DNA of 64,000 bases from an uncultured Gammaproteobacteria bacterium. GTDB taxonomy: Bacteria > Pseudomonadota > Gammaproteobacteria > Eutrophobiales > Eutrophobiaceae. Location: positions 441,468-505,467 of the forward strand of contig CATOTD010000002.1 in the NCBI GenBank assembly GCA_951812995.1. Direction: 5' to 3'. A program made the position numbers and the translations under genes. The notes under the pieces were generated by a model. The model had not been told where the DNA came from, made no database searches, and was given only the letters and a program-made list of their open reading frames with translations. Positions 1 through 9,827 of the stretch are shown in pieces (within the stretch, counting starts at the first letter, position 1; every line of letters starts with the position of its first letter).

Positions 1-699
1 ACTAATAGACTCAATCATGTTTATTATCAAGATACGCTGAGTTTTCAATGCTATGTTTCTCCTGTAAGCGGCAGTAATCCATGCTCACGCTTTTTGTACC
101 AGCAGCTTGCTATCGGGCGCGCAACACAAAGCAACAACGCAGACATTTTGTGCTGTCCAGGAAACCTTGCCCCAATGTTTACAACTCTGCCGACGGTTGT
201 CGTTATACATGACATGAACTTTTGCGACATCTCAGAATCAGTACCGCTAATCAGGCGTTGTCTCTATCACCTGGTCATCCCGCGTGCGACTCGCTCAGCA
301 TCGCAAATTATCACCGTATCTCAATTCTCAAAGCAGCGCATCACTGAAGTGCTGAATGTTGCTAGTGATAAGATTGCCGTGGTGCACGAGGGACCGCTTG
401 CAGATATCAACAAAGTCGTAGCAAGTAACTGGCAAACCGTAAAACGAAAATATGCCATCCGCGGTGAATGTTTCTTCTCTGTTTCCAGCAGCCTCCCGCA
501 TAAAAACATTGAGCGGCTAGTGCATGGTTTTGTGGAAATGAAGAAACAATCTTCGGGTAACCAACAACTCATTCTCGTAGGTCACGGGCTGGATAGTAGA
601 ATAAAGGCTTACCTGAAACGAGAGGGTTTTGATGATGCTGTGATTGCGACTGGTTTTATATCCGAGGCGGAGAAGCGTGCATTTTTGGAAAACAGTATT
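1..699 (+). pseudogene. Glycosyltransferase family 4-type gene, cut at both ends
   Basis: The reading frame is open from base 1, so the gene enters from outside the window; the first ATG-like start inside (TTG at 94) is not its real start. The visible part, about 230 codons, resembles the middle of GT-B glycosyltransferases that transfer sugars from nucleotide-sugar donors. It contains the segment VVVIHDMNF, then ITVSQFSKQRI (the typical 'S.FSK' linker region), then SVSSSLPHKNIERLV followed by LILVGHGL, which matches the start of the C-terminal donor-binding domain. At about 700 the sequence passes into the terminal repeat of an IS5-family element, which adds a few foreign codons and a stop at 714. 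The catalytic E-x7-E region is not present, and the rest of the gene is not found beyond the element at 1827. The substrate is unknown. Dead gene. Confidence 0.75.
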
Positions 700-1826
700 G
701 GCAACCTCTATTAATGCAATCACTTTCCAATTTATTGGCTCAGAGAGGTTAAAAAAACCAATTTGATCCAAAAAGCCGGTAGTCTCCGTACAGCCCTTGT
801 CTCGGCTTTACTTCGTTTTCAAGACGCACTGACCCGTGCCAGAAAGCATAAACGCCTCATATTGTACCTTAGATTCATCAAGCCGATATGCATGCTTGTT
901 CGCGTAATGCAAATGCAAGGAACCGCTTTGCGGTGTAAATTGCGCTGTGCTCCAAACACAGGTTCGACCCGACTACGAACTTTGGAGCGCGTGCGCTTAC
1001 CTTGCGCCTTGAGAAACGCTACTTTTTCCTCTGACCGATAGGCACTGTCAGCCCAGACATCTTTACTGGTATTGCTGTCATCTGGCAGGTCGGCAAAAAC
1101 CTGCGCATCATGGACGCTGGCATCAGTGACCTGATAGTCACGAATCAACTTGTTGTCATGGTCTATCTGTATGTGGTTCTTGTAAGCAAAATGGCTACGG
1201 CTATGTTTCTTCGTCCAGCGGGCCTCGGTATCTTTCTGACACCCTTTGTTATCGCACCAGGACAGCTCCTGCCTTAATCCGTGCATTGTCTTCCCAACGC
1301 TTACGCGGCACCAGTGCCGGAATGATTGAGGAGGCAACTATCTGATCCTTGCGAGCGATATAAGCCGCTGGGTTCAACGACAACTGCTCAAACAACGATG
1401 CCATCAGACCCAGCACCGCTAACCGATGCTTGAATGCCCAACAGGTTTTGGCATCAGGGACTCGTTGCTGGCTAGCAAGACCCAGAAACTGCTGGAAACT
1501 GCAACGGTCTTCGATTTGGTATTCCAACTGAGCATCGCTAAGACCATACAGATTTTGCACAAGCAGTCCCTTGAACATCATCACTACGTCTGTTGGGCGT
1601 TGCCCGCCTGACGCTTACGTTGTTTCTCATGAACCTTGTTCAACAACGACCGAAAAGATCCCCAGTCAACCGTCTTTTCCAGTTCAGGCAGAGGATTACC
1701 CAACTGTTTGAGACGATAGTCTTGAAGATTAAACAGAGAACCGAAAATATCATTGCTCATGGAAGTTTATTTGTCAGTTTGGAAACTTCAACATTGTACC
1801 AAATAGCGTCATTAATAGAGATAGCC
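700..1826 (-). mobile_element. IS5-family element 'A', copy 1, frameshifted transposase
   Basis: The ends match as an imperfect inverted repeat: GGCAACCTCTATTAATG on the left and the complement of GGCTATCTCTATTAATG on the right. The transposase runs on the minus strand. An N-terminal segment overlaps 1593-1765, a middle segment lies at 1249-1584 (NLYGLSDAQLEYQIEDR, typical of IS5) and a C-terminal segment at 819-1337 has the IS5 blocks SVHDAQVFADL, ADSAYRS and SRVEPVFG. These segments sit in different frames, so no full transposase is encoded. The N-terminal frame break (GNAQQT-stop against GGQRPTDVV in the -1 frame) is identical in copy 2 at 35301-37698. The element interrupts the glycosyltransferase gene. 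No clear target duplication was found. Confidence 0.8.
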
Positions 1827-1989
1827 TTAAAAATAAATTCGCATTTTCTATCATCTTGAGACCTCAGCGTAATCTATCAATTTTGAATAGTAGCACAACC
1901 GGCTTGCTGTTTTTTCGTTGAAATCATTTTTTATCCCATAGGCTTTGCTTCTAAAAGTAGGTGCTTTAACTGAGCACTTTTCCTGCTTT

Positions 1990-2624
1990 TGGACACATCT
2001 ATCCTGCATAACAACGTTCAGGTAAGTCATATTTAGCCAGAAACTTTGCCCCTTTGCAAATATTGGCCGCCATTGTTGCTAAGCCATAAAAGGTCGTGTT
2101 TTGGCGAGGCGCATGCAGCGCGTTCGCGCTAATCCATAGTGCCATTTGTACGTGGCAAAAGGCCTTTCTCCAGTGGAAAGTGTGGTCGCAATGCGGGCAT
2201 TACGGCGTATAGTGCTTTCGATAGCGGCTTGTTTCGGTACCCTTTACGTTGCACTTGGTCTTCAATACCCCGTTGCTTAAGTGTATCCCGTGTTTTTTGA
2301 GAATAATAAGCCGCATCGACGTATAGTGCTGTTTCATCGCCTAGCAGTAAGTCATCCAACGCTTGTGAGTCATGCACATTCCCTGCCGTGACTTGTTGGC
2401 TATGAATAAATCCATATTCATCCACGCCGGTATGCACAGAATAACCATACGTTGATTTTGGGCGATTACGGCTGTCTTGCTTTACATGCCAGCCCGCTTC
2501 AGGGTGGTCTTTGCTGGCTTGACCGTCTTTGCCATTACCTGGTACTGACTGTGCCGCTTCAATCGGTGTCGCATCAATGATGTTGATACGGCCTTCTGTC
2601 ATAATAATATTCTTGGTTTCTAGT
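1990..2624 (-). pseudogene. IS5-family transposase 'D', 5' end lost
   Basis: A minus-strand frame (readable from about 2624 to 2129) contains IS5-type blocks: INIIDATPIEAAQS (first catalytic Asp region), KSTYGYSVHTGVDEYG, VTAGNVHDSQALDDL and YVDAAYYSQ (second Asp). The C-terminal part continues in another frame to about 2000 (HYGLARTR, TFYGLATMAANI). The N-terminal third is missing because an IS481 fragment joins at 2625. This is the only copy of this element in the window. It is different in sequence from the other three IS5-type elements. Non-functional. Confidence 0.65.
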
Positions 2625-3150
2625 TGTGGATCTGGGAATAGGTTGTTCATGGCAATGTCTATCCGAGAGATGGGTGGTTGATTGTCTATACTGCCGTGAG
2701 GTCGATGCCGGTTGTAGTCATGAATCCACGGTAGTAGTGCTTTGGCCCTAAAGATGAGAAGTTTGATAACGCATCGCATATGCCCACTCTCTGAGCATAG
2801 TTTGTATGCATCGCTCGGCCTTGCCGTTGGTTCTGGGTGTGTAAGGCCGAGTAAACAGGTGGGCGATACCCATGGCCTTGAGTACGATGCTGAAGAACTT
2901 TGCTCAATACCCCGAGCCATAGTCGGTCATCACCTGCTCAATCTGTATGCCCATTGATTCATAGTAGGCTTTCACGCTCTTGAAGAACGCGGTCACACGC
3001 TCTTTGCGTTCATCGGGCAGAATCTCAGCGTAACTGAGTCGGGAATGAGCATCGATGCAGATGTGTATGTACTCCCAGCCAGCCCCTGCAGACGGCTTAC
3101 CTTTGCAAAAACGCCTAAGTTTCTTGCTGTCCAGGTGCAACAGTGAACCT
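2625..3150 (-). mobile_element. IS481-family element, 3' half
   Basis: The minus strand encodes the integrase core of an IS481 transposase: WEYIHICIDAHSRLSY (first Asp), EQVMTDYGSGY (second Asp), then, after a stop or frame break, PYTPRTNGKAERCIQ (catalytic Glu). The outer end reads TGTGGATCTGGGAATAGG followed by TTGTTCATGGC on the plus strand. This resembles the terminal repeat of the other IS481 pieces (TGTGATCTG..CATAGGTTGTTCATG). The 5' half is absent: IS5-family element 'B' copy 1 joins at 3151. The fusion with the neighbouring IS5 'D' frame at 2625 makes a long artificial reading frame that should not be annotated as one protein. Confidence 0.75.
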
Positions 3151-4449
3151 GGAGACCTCGAACAACGCTGATTCTGGATGGGTTTTGACGCGAGCACCAG
3201 TCGTTGTCACCCGCATAGCGGGTGTGAAGGTCAAGGTCGGTGGTATTTGAGGCTGTGTCGCGCTGTTTGGGTCCGCCAGGGCGAGTATTTCCGGAATTTG
3301 GGCGGAGTCAGGCTGTGGCCTGTCGTCGCTCGTGGAAGATGAGACGGCGGAAGTTGTAGCTCAGGTTGGCCATGGTCATGCGGGCCTTCGCACGGGTTTG
3401 GCCGATTGAGCGGATGGTCAGAGCCATGGGCCCTTTCTCGTAGCCGCACACAGGCGCGGATGGCGGAGCGTATCGCGTTGCCCTGGCGAATGTGTTTGGC
3501 CATGGGTTTGCCGCGTGGCTTCTTGCGATGGATATGTGAGCGGTACCCTTGCGCTTTGAGCCAGTCTTCGTTCTTGGACGACCGATATCCAGTATCGGCC
3601 CAAACCGCCTTCGAGCTGTTTGTCTCGTCCAGAACCGAGGAGCGTTCATGCCCGTCGTAGCGAGCCGCATTCGTGCCAGTCTCACCCCGGATGAAGCGCC
3701 ATTTGCGGTCAATGGACACGTGGTTCTTGTACCCAAAGTGCGGAACCGAAATATCGACAAGGCCAGTATCCTCCTCACCCTCCTTGGTCGTCTTGGCCTT
3801 TGAATACTTGACCGTCCAACGCGCATCGGTGTCTTTCTGCGCTGCCTTGGACAGATCATCGGGCCAGATGTCAGATGCGGCCTCACCTGCCTTGGCGCGC
3901 GCTTTCTCTTCTTTCGTCATCCGCTGGCGCGGGGCAGAGACCAACGTGGCATCCACAATCTGACCGCCGGTCGGTTTGTATCCCCGCGCGCAGAGCTGAG
4001 CTTCAAACGCGGCAAACAGGGCCTTGAAGACACCCGCCTAGGTCAGCTTCTCTCTGAAAAGCCAGATCGTCTTCTGATCAGGTGTCGGCTCCCCAATTTG
4101 AAATCCCAGGAACCGTAGCCAACTGAAACGGTTACGAATGAGAAACTCCATCCGCTCATCGCTCAGATTGTGCATCGAGGCCAACACCAGCACCTTGAAC
4201 ATCACAACGGCATCATAGGGTGGACGACCACCTTTGGGACGTTCCCCATAGCCAAGCGCTTCAACAAGAACTGGGCGAAACACTTCGAAATCAACGTGCC
4301 GCTCCAAAACCTCAAGCGGATCTCCCATCGCCGAAAGCCGCGCCAAATGATCTGTCAAATCAAACAATCCAGGTGTGTGCATAAACAAAATCCTCCCACA
4401 TCAAGTGAATCAGATCGTACCACAAAATGTACGGTTTTTAGAGGCTTCC
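3151..4449 (-). mobile_element. IS5-family element 'B', copy 1 (1299 bp), defective
   Basis: Ends are GGAAGCCTCTAAAAAC (at 4449, minus) and the complement GGAGACCTCGAACAACG (at 3151). The transposase N-terminal part lies at 4038-4388 (LFDLTDHLARLSAMGDPLE, then NLSDERMEFLIR). It ends at an in-frame TAG, and the same frame resumes at 3956 (MDATLVSAPRQRMTKEEKAR, then NHVSIDRKWRFIRG and VWADTGYRS). A later frame break puts the true C-terminus (CGYEKGPMALTIRS to RRLIFHERRQATA) in another frame. Both lesions occur in all six copies. The flanking tetranucleotides (ACCT and AACT) differ, so this copy now bridges an IS481 fragment and an IS256 fragment, which points to recombination. The GC-rich codons are unlike the host genes and more like an alphaproteobacterial source. 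Confidence 0.85.
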
Positions 4450-5472
4450 AACTTCATGTCCCTGAGTTTCTTCTCGACCTCCGTGGCCTTATGCCTGGCA
4501 GATTCCAGATATTCAGATGCATGGATAGCCTGCAACATGCGAGAGACTTCTTTGACACGACCACGAGACACATGACTGAAGACGTTGCGGTAGCAGTGCA
4601 CAATACAACGCTGCCACTTAGCTTCAGGGTAGAAGTCACCGATCGACTCCTTGCGCCCAAGACAGGCATCACTGAGCACCAACCTGATGCCCTTGAGACC
4701 GCGTGCCTGCAAATGACGCAGGAATCCTGACCATCCCACCTTATCCTCCTTAGTACCTTCAACAATCCCTGGAATGCGGCGGTAGCCATCGTCCCCAACA
4801 CCGATGGCGACTAGAACAGAAACGTTCTTCACTGCACCGCCCCAACTGCGTTTGAGCACAACACCGTCCAGGTATACATAAGGGAAATCACTCCCTATGG
4901 GGCGATTACGCCACTCTTCAATCTGCCCATAGATACGCTGGTTGAGCTTTGAAATAGTCCCTAAGCTAACACGGGTACCCCAGAGGGCTGCGGTAATGTC
5001 TTCTACACGTTGTACTGAAACACCTGCCAGATACATCTCGATCAACGCCTCTTCAATTGACGCTACACGGTGCCGATAGTGCTCTATGATGGCCATCTCA
5101 AAGGTCTGCTTGCCGTAGCTTCGGCATCTTTAACTCAAGCTCTCCAGCCCTTGTGTGGCACTTCCTGGTGTAGCTACCAGACCGGTCGTCTTTGCGCGTC
5201 TCAGTGCGTTCGTATCGATCAGCACCCACCAGCGCATCAGCCTCAACGTCCAGAATCTGGTTGCGGGTGTCTTCCACAGTCTTCAGTACCACTTTGTTGA
5301 GATGGCCCTGCAGTTCCTGTTCATCAATAGGGACTACGTTGTGCAAGTGCTTGCTTGTATCATCGCTCATGGCAACTCTTCTCCTGGTCAAATAAATGGT
5401 TATGTCACTTTTTATTTAACCAGATAAAGGAAAACCGCCTCTTCAAATTTGCGAAAGATAATTTATGTTATC
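4450..5472 (-). mobile_element. IS256-family element 'A', copy a, 3' end lost
   Basis: Mutator/IS256-type transposase on the minus strand. The N-terminal part is at 5098-5391 (HLNKVVLKTVEDTRNQ, GADRYERTETRKDDRSGSYT). A single extra G in CTACGGCAAGC, where other copies have CTACGCAAGC, shifts the frame. The remainder lies at 4410-5096 (IEEALIEMYLAGVSVQRVED, FPYVYLDGVVLKRSWGG with the first catalytic Asp, LVLSDACLGRKESIGDFYP with the second). It is cut at MKL by IS5 'B' copy 1 at 4449. The outer end near 5472 reads GATAAC..AAATTATCTTTCGC on the minus strand, as in the other IS256 'A' copies. It sits inside an IS481 remnant. Confidence 0.8.
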
Positions 5473-5742
5473 ACATGGTACTCAAGGCAATGGGTATCGC
5501 CCACCTGTTTACTCGGCCTTACACACCCAGAACCAACGGCAAGGCCGAGCGATGCATACAAACTATGCTCAGAGAGTGGCCTATGCGATGCGTTATCAAA
5601 CTTCTCATCTTTAGGGCCAAAGCACTACTACCGTGGATTCATGACTACAACCGGCATCGACCTCACGCTAGTATAGACAATCAACCACCCATCTCTCGGA
5701 TAGACATTGCCATGAACAACCTATGTAGGTTCCACAGGTAGG
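5473..5742 (+). mobile_element. IS481-family element, 3' terminal fragment
   Basis: The plus strand encodes the C-terminal end of an IS481 transposase: LKAMGIAHLFTRPYTPRTNG and KAERCIQTMLREW (catalytic Glu), with a frame break afterwards. It finishes with a terminal repeat, CATGAACAACCTATG followed by CACAGGTAGG, the mirror image of the 5' ends at 20346, 26122 and 63425. The IS256 'A' copy at 4450-5472 has replaced the part upstream. This fragment marks the boundary of the IS mosaic with the intact gene block that starts at 5824. Confidence 0.7.
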
Positions 5743-5785
5743 CAAGTCCGTCTGATCACGCATTTTGTATCCAGATTGGGTCATG

Positions 5786-5817
5786 TTTACAACATAGGCC
5801 TGATTCAGGCCTATAAT
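5786..5817 (+). promoter_or_regulatory. Palindrome overlapping a possible promoter
   Basis: A perfect inverted repeat, TAGGCCTGA-T-TCAGGCCTA (5795-5813), overlaps a consensus-like -10 box TATAAT (5812-5817). A TTTACA lies upstream at 5786-5791, giving a rather long 20-base spacer. The box is 7 bases before the ATG at 5824, so a transcript from here would be almost leaderless; the next ATG (5845) is an alternative start. The dyad has the form of a repressor operator. That role is inference. Confidence 0.4.
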
Positions 5818-5823
5818 AAGCGC

Positions 5824-6753
5824 ATGAGTATTGTCCATCATGTCATGCTTGCATCACTATTCACCGTTGCCAATGTCGTCGCGGCCGCTGGTACGGAACA
5901 AGACTTTAATATTACGCTCGTAGCAGAAGGCAATTATCTACACAAAGGCACGCATGTCGCGATTGATGATGCAGAGCACGATGACATCGCTAATATTGGT
6001 TTTATAATCGGCGAGAAATGTGTTGCTGTCATTGATACCGGGGGTTCAGTCAGTACCGGGCAAAAATTGTTGGCCAGCATTAAAACAGTGACGCATAAGC
6101 CTATATGTTATGTGATCAACACGCATGTACACTTTGATCATATACTTGGGAATAAGGCGTTTGTGCAAGAGGGTCCAGCGTTTGTCGGCCATCAGCAGCT
6201 TGCCGTAGAGGTAGAAAGAAATCGCCCATTTTTTTTAGCACAATTCAAAAATGATTTAGGCCCGGACCCAGACACCTCATCCATCATCAGTCCGGATCTG
6301 TTAATCGATAAACCGCGGCAGTTGGACTTAGGTAATCGCATGTTGACCTTGATGCCATTTCCTGTTTCACACAGCCATAGCGATTTAATCATTATTGATA
6401 ATAAAACCCGCACCCTGTGGGCTGGCGATCTCATCTTCCGCGAACGTATCCCGACACTGGCTGGCAGTCTCATCGGTTGGCTAAAGGCAATGACTGATAT
6501 ACAACAATTACCGGTGAATACAGTCATACCGGGACACGGCAGCGTAGCCAATTCAATGGCCGCGGCGATTGTTCAGCAACAAGATTATCTGCAACGTTTG
6601 CTGGAACAAACGCGGGCGGCGATTGCTACTGGACAATTTGTAAATGAGGCGGTAGAGACGATAGACAATAACAATCAATCAAACTGGCTACTCCATGCAG
6701 ATCAACACCCGGCTAACGTCTCTAAAGCCTTTGCCGAGCTGGAATGGGAATAA
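5824..6753 (+). CDS. Exported metallo-beta-lactamase-fold hydrolase
   Basis: About 309 residues from the ATG at 5824. An upstream in-frame start at 5776 would precede the -10 box and the signal peptide, so 5824 (MSIVHHVMLASLFTVANVV) is preferred; cleavage is likely after AAA. The zinc-binding motif THVHFDH (H-x-H-x-D-H) is present, along with VIDTGGS upstream, PVSHSHSDL, LWAGDLIF (metal-bridging Asp) and PGHGS. These are the ligand set of periplasmic MBL-fold enzymes. The overall pattern (HKGTHVAIDDAEHDDIANIG near the N-terminus) resembles the zinc hydrolases found with PQQ-dependent (quinoprotein) relay systems, but no quinoprotein gene is in the window and the substrate is unknown. The gene is followed after 51 bases by an FmdB-like gene and is the first intact gene after the IS mosaic. 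Confidence 0.8.
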   Translation: MSIVHHVMLASLFTVANVVAAAGTEQDFNITLVAEGNYLHKGTHVAIDDAEHDDIANIGFIIGEKCVAVIDTGGSVSTGQKLLASIKTVTHKPICYVINTHVHFDHILGNKAFVQEGPAFVGHQQLAVEVERNRPFFLAQFKNDLGPDPDTSSIISPDLLIDKPRQLDLGNRMLTLMPFPVSHSHSDLIIIDNKTRTLWAGDLIFRERIPTLAGSLIGWLKAMTDIQQLPVNTVIPGHGSVANSMAAAIVQQQDYLQRLLEQTRAAIATGQFVNEAVETIDNNNQSNWLLHADQHPANVSKAFAELEWE

Positions 6754-6804
6754 ATTTATGCTACAATTCTCGGTCGTCAAACACGTTCATAAAATATAAT
6801 CACC

Positions 6805-7143
6805 ATGCCTACTTATGATTATTTCTGTGCGGCCAATGGTAAAACCATAGAGGTTTATCATGGGATCAATGACCAATTAAAAACGTGGGGAGAAGTCTGC
6901 TTTGCAGCACAGATCCCGCTGGGTGAAACCGATGTATCAGCACCTGTCAGGCTGGTCATCAAGCCCGTTTCAATCAGTGTCCCGATTGGCAATACAAAAC
7001 TTAAGGAACATGGCTTTACTAAATTGGTAAAACGGGATGATGGTGTTTATGAAAACGTGACCGCCACTGGCGAAGAAAAGCGCTATATGAAGGCTGGTGA
7101 TAAATCGTCTTTGCCGCATTTGCACAAGAAAATATCCAGCTAG
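6805..7143 (+). CDS. FmdB-like small protein with degenerate zinc ribbon
   Basis: A 112-residue protein. The start MPTYDYFCAANGKTIEVYH is the N-terminal signature of the FmdB/zinc-ribbon family, whose proteins are small and putatively regulatory or chaperone-like. The usual two CxxC pairs are not complete: only C8 and one further Cys (GEVCFAAQ) are visible, so zinc binding is doubtful. The C-terminal half is charged. It lies between the MBL hydrolase and an exported protein on the same strand (spacers 51 and 57 bases), suggesting co-transcription. Role unknown; family placement is by the N-terminal motif only. Confidence 0.65.
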   Translation: MPTYDYFCAANGKTIEVYHGINDQLKTWGEVCFAAQIPLGETDVSAPVRLVIKPVSISVPIGNTKLKEHGFTKLVKRDDGVYENVTATGEEKRYMKAGDKSSLPHLHKKISS

Positions 7144-7200
7144 AGTACACTTAAAATCTTCAATTTCTGTTAATTCACAGCATACATTTTTGGAACCCAA

Positions 7201-7791
7201 ATGCGTTTAGGAAGAACCACCCTTTTTATCAGTGTCCTGTTAGCGACTGGATTGTCGTCGCTGGCGAATGCTAGCACCACCATGAACAAAGATGCGATAA
7301 AAAACGTTGTCCGTGTTGAAGTCACGGATGAAGCAGCGCGCCTGCGTCTCTCAATAGCGGCAGGTTTATTAGCGGATTACGAAATAGCCGCAAAAAAATT
7401 GATCCTTGATCTGAAAAATAACACCCGTAATGCAACTGCTATAAGCAATCAGGCAAAGGCTTTGTTAGCGTTGTCTGAGGATGTTATTGAAAGTGCGCAA
7501 TATAGGTTGCCACAATGCGACGACTATCTGGCAAAGACGTTAATGCTTAAAAATCAACTTCAGACAATTTCACCTGCCAGTTTGGAAAAAGACTACCATC
7601 ATGATGGCGCACTTCCTGAAGCACCAAACGAGTGCTACCACACGAAAGACTTATTCGTTCATCCGGCAACCGTTATCGTTTTGACGCGCGATGATCCTGC
7701 ACTAAATCAACAAACCAGAGCCGCAATCAACGCCGAGATAAGTGAGGTATTGGGACATACTGAAATCGTGCGGCAGCTTGTTATCTATTAG
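7201..7791 (+). CDS. Exported protein of unknown function
   Basis: A 196-residue protein with a clear Sec signal peptide (MRLGRTTLFISVLLATGLSS, cleavage after ANA). The mature part is mostly helical in appearance and carries two cysteines (PQCDDY and NECYHTK) that could form a disulfide in the periplasm. I do not recognise a family. It is the last of three genes that appear to belong together (MBL hydrolase, FmdB-like, this one); 173 bases of non-coding sequence then separate it from the lipoprotein that opens the next operon. Confidence 0.7.
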   Translation: MRLGRTTLFISVLLATGLSSLANASTTMNKDAIKNVVRVEVTDEAARLRLSIAAGLLADYEIAAKKLILDLKNNTRNATAISNQAKALLALSEDVIESAQYRLPQCDDYLAKTLMLKNQLQTISPASLEKDYHHDGALPEAPNECYHTKDLFVHPATVIVLTRDDPALNQQTRAAINAEISEVLGHTEIVRQLVIY

Positions 7792-7964
7792 GGGTCATCT
7801 ACTAAGCAAACTACAGGAACACTTAAATTGACACGTCCGCAAATAGCATACCCGCACTACCGTCGGCATTCGGCGGATATGTTTGGAATGGAACAAAGTC
7901 CTGACCGATGCCATAATAAGCATAGCGGCATAGACAAACAATTTAATAATGCGCCACTATCATT

Positions 7965-8627
7965 ATGAGCCTTAAAAAAAATATTTTATTTATTATGGCT
8001 ACCGTTTTATGCTTAACAGCGTGTAAAACGATGCCGACCATCTCAAGTCAAGCGTCTCCTCAAGAACCGGGCAATGCAAACCGGTCTGATACTGGACCCA
8101 CTGCGCAAAATGTACCACCGCAGAACCATACTAGTGAAACCGCACAAAATTCAGAACCTGCAATCCAAACAAATGCGCCAGGCGCGGCTTCTGTCAATAT
8201 AACCAGCGATGAGCAAATCCAGCAACTTGAGCAACAACTTGATGATCGCTTTACTGATTTTGACAGATTATTATTGCGTGAACGAGACTTTCTGGTCAAA
8301 GAGCAAAACCAACAAGGTGAACCACAAACCAGCGGTAGTGCGGGTGCGCTTGATGACTTTGGCGACCTTGGCGATTACGAAGACATTGCGCCGCCAGATG
8401 ACACGACGCTAACTAACAACGAAAAAGCGTTGCCCCAAACTGGTAACAAGACTGGTAATCAGAATAGATTTCCGGGCAATAATACCGATATACCTGCTGA
8501 TCTTGTCAATGCTAAAGGGGACGATGTTGTTGCCAAACAACTGCGCGAGGCGGCATTAAAAGAGCAAGATCCAGTGCTAAGAGAAAAACTTTGGGACGAA
8601 TATAGAAAATATAAAAGCGGTATATAA
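7965..8627 (+). CDS. Lipoprotein, first gene of the envelope-machine operon
   Basis: A 220-residue protein with a type II signal peptide and lipobox LTAC (Cys at 20). The next residue is K, not D, so outer-membrane sorting is expected in a gammaproteobacterium. A low-complexity Gln/Pro/Asn/Thr-rich linker (residues 25-80) follows. After that come a helical segment (QIQQLEQQLDDRFTDFDRLL), an acidic region with GDLGDYEDIAPPDD, and a charged C-terminus (KLWDEYRKYKSGI). No enzyme motif is visible. The gene is 15 bases from the next lipoprotein gene. Its position suggests an outer-membrane component or tether of the complex encoded downstream; this is inference. Confidence 0.75.
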   Translation: MSLKKNILFIMATVLCLTACKTMPTISSQASPQEPGNANRSDTGPTAQNVPPQNHTSETAQNSEPAIQTNAPGAASVNITSDEQIQQLEQQLDDRFTDFDRLLLRERDFLVKEQNQQGEPQTSGSAGALDDFGDLGDYEDIAPPDDTTLTNNEKALPQTGNKTGNQNRFPGNNTDIPADLVNAKGDDVVAKQLREAALKEQDPVLREKLWDEYRKYKSGI

Positions 8628-8642
8628 CAAGGTATATACACC

Positions 8643-9809
8643 ATGCGAAAATCAATTAATTTATTCATCATCAGTACATGCTTATTATTGGCTGCCTGTA
8701 GTACCAACACGATAAGACCGACAAAATCAGAATCCGCACTGATGACAGATGTTGTCACGCCTGAAGCGTTATTGCTTGATGTAGGCGTTAATATATTTGA
8801 ACCCAATATCACGAAGCAGAAATCTAAAGACTTGGGCGGCTATACCGGGATCCTTGAAGCCGAGGCAAATTATATGCCTTTTAGACTTATGGAAACGCTT
8901 CAGAACAGTGGTAATTGGGGCGTGGTACGTATTATTCCAAATCGACAAAGCGAGATGGATGTCTGGGTTGATGGGAAAATAATAAAATCTAACGGGGCCC
9001 TGCTGGAGCTTGAAATTACTGTCAGTGATGCAAGTAATAGCCAATGGTATAACAAACGCTATAAACAAAAAGTTGGGGCGGCCGCTTACAATATAAATTC
9101 AAATAAAAAAGAACCTTTCCAAAATTTATACAACGAAATCGCCAATGACATGTTGTTATTTTACAGAAAATTAAACCCCGAAAAAATTACTAATATTAGG
9201 GCTATTTCACAGCTACAATTTGCCAGACGCTTTTCACCCGTAGCCTTTGATGACTATGTAGAAACTGATAATAAAGGCCGCTTGATCATTAAACGGTTGC
9301 CAGCTACAAACGATCCCCTGTTACAACGCATAAATTCGGTCCGTGAGCGAGATCATTTATTTGTGGACACCTTGCAAGATTATTATGCCAATTTTACACG
9401 GCAGATGAACGAGCCCTATTTTGAATGGCGACGTGCTTATTACGAAGAAGGCGAGGCCCTGCGCGAAGTCAGATCACAAGCGACAAAGCGACTAGTGGGC
9501 GGTGTATTAGCTGTATTAGCCGGGGTTCTGGCGCAAGGTAGCGACTCTCCTGTTACCCGTACTGCCGGGGAAATAGGCATTCTTGCCGGTGGTGTCGCTG
9601 TTGCCAGCGGGATACATAAACAGGAAGAAGCCAAGATTCATGTTGAGACATTGCAAGAAATATCGGCCTCACTTGATGCAGAAATAAAACCTTATACAGT
9701 CAATCTTGAAGAGCGTACCGTCACGCTTACCGGTTCGGTTACTGAACAATACGCACAATGGCGTGCAGTACTGAGTGAAATTTACAGGGCTGAAACGGGT
9801 GGGATTTAA
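8643..9809 (+). CDS. Large lipoprotein with glycine-rich hydrophobic segment
   Basis: A 388-residue protein with lipobox LAAC (Cys 19, followed by S). Residues 40-180 form a globular domain (LLLDVGVNIFEP, then WGVVRIIPN and DVWVDGKI). A helical stretch follows around FYRKLNPEKITNIRAISQL. A Gly/Ala-rich hydrophobic region (LVGGVLAVLAGVLAQG and GILAGGVAVASGI) resembles a glycine zipper that could insert in a membrane. The C-terminal segment contains VNLEERTVTLTGSVTEQYAQW. It is not assigned to a named family here. The spacer to the preceding lipoprotein is 15 bases and to the TPR gene 18 bases. Confidence 0.75.
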   Translation: MRKSINLFIISTCLLLAACSTNTIRPTKSESALMTDVVTPEALLLDVGVNIFEPNITKQKSKDLGGYTGILEAEANYMPFRLMETLQNSGNWGVVRIIPNRQSEMDVWVDGKIIKSNGALLELEITVSDASNSQWYNKRYKQKVGAAAYNINSNKKEPFQNLYNEIANDMLLFYRKLNPEKITNIRAISQLQFARRFSPVAFDDYVETDNKGRLIIKRLPATNDPLLQRINSVRERDHLFVDTLQDYYANFTRQMNEPYFEWRRAYYEEGEALREVRSQATKRLVGGVLAVLAGVLAQGSDSPVTRTAGEIGILAGGVAVASGIHKQEEAKIHVETLQEISASLDAEIKPYTVNLEERTVTLTGSVTEQYAQWRAVLSEIYRAETGGI

Positions 9810-9827
9810 CCAGACATTTAACTCCCC

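Noticed and set aside
2129-2920. A 263-codon open frame as a single gene
   Set aside because: It is an artificial fusion of an IS481 tail and an IS5 'D' transposase across the junction at about 2625.
3231-3956. Long frames over IS5 'B' copies, and their antisense frames, as separate proteins
   Set aside because: They are the transposase read past its frame break or shadows on the other strand; the same shadows recur in all six copies.
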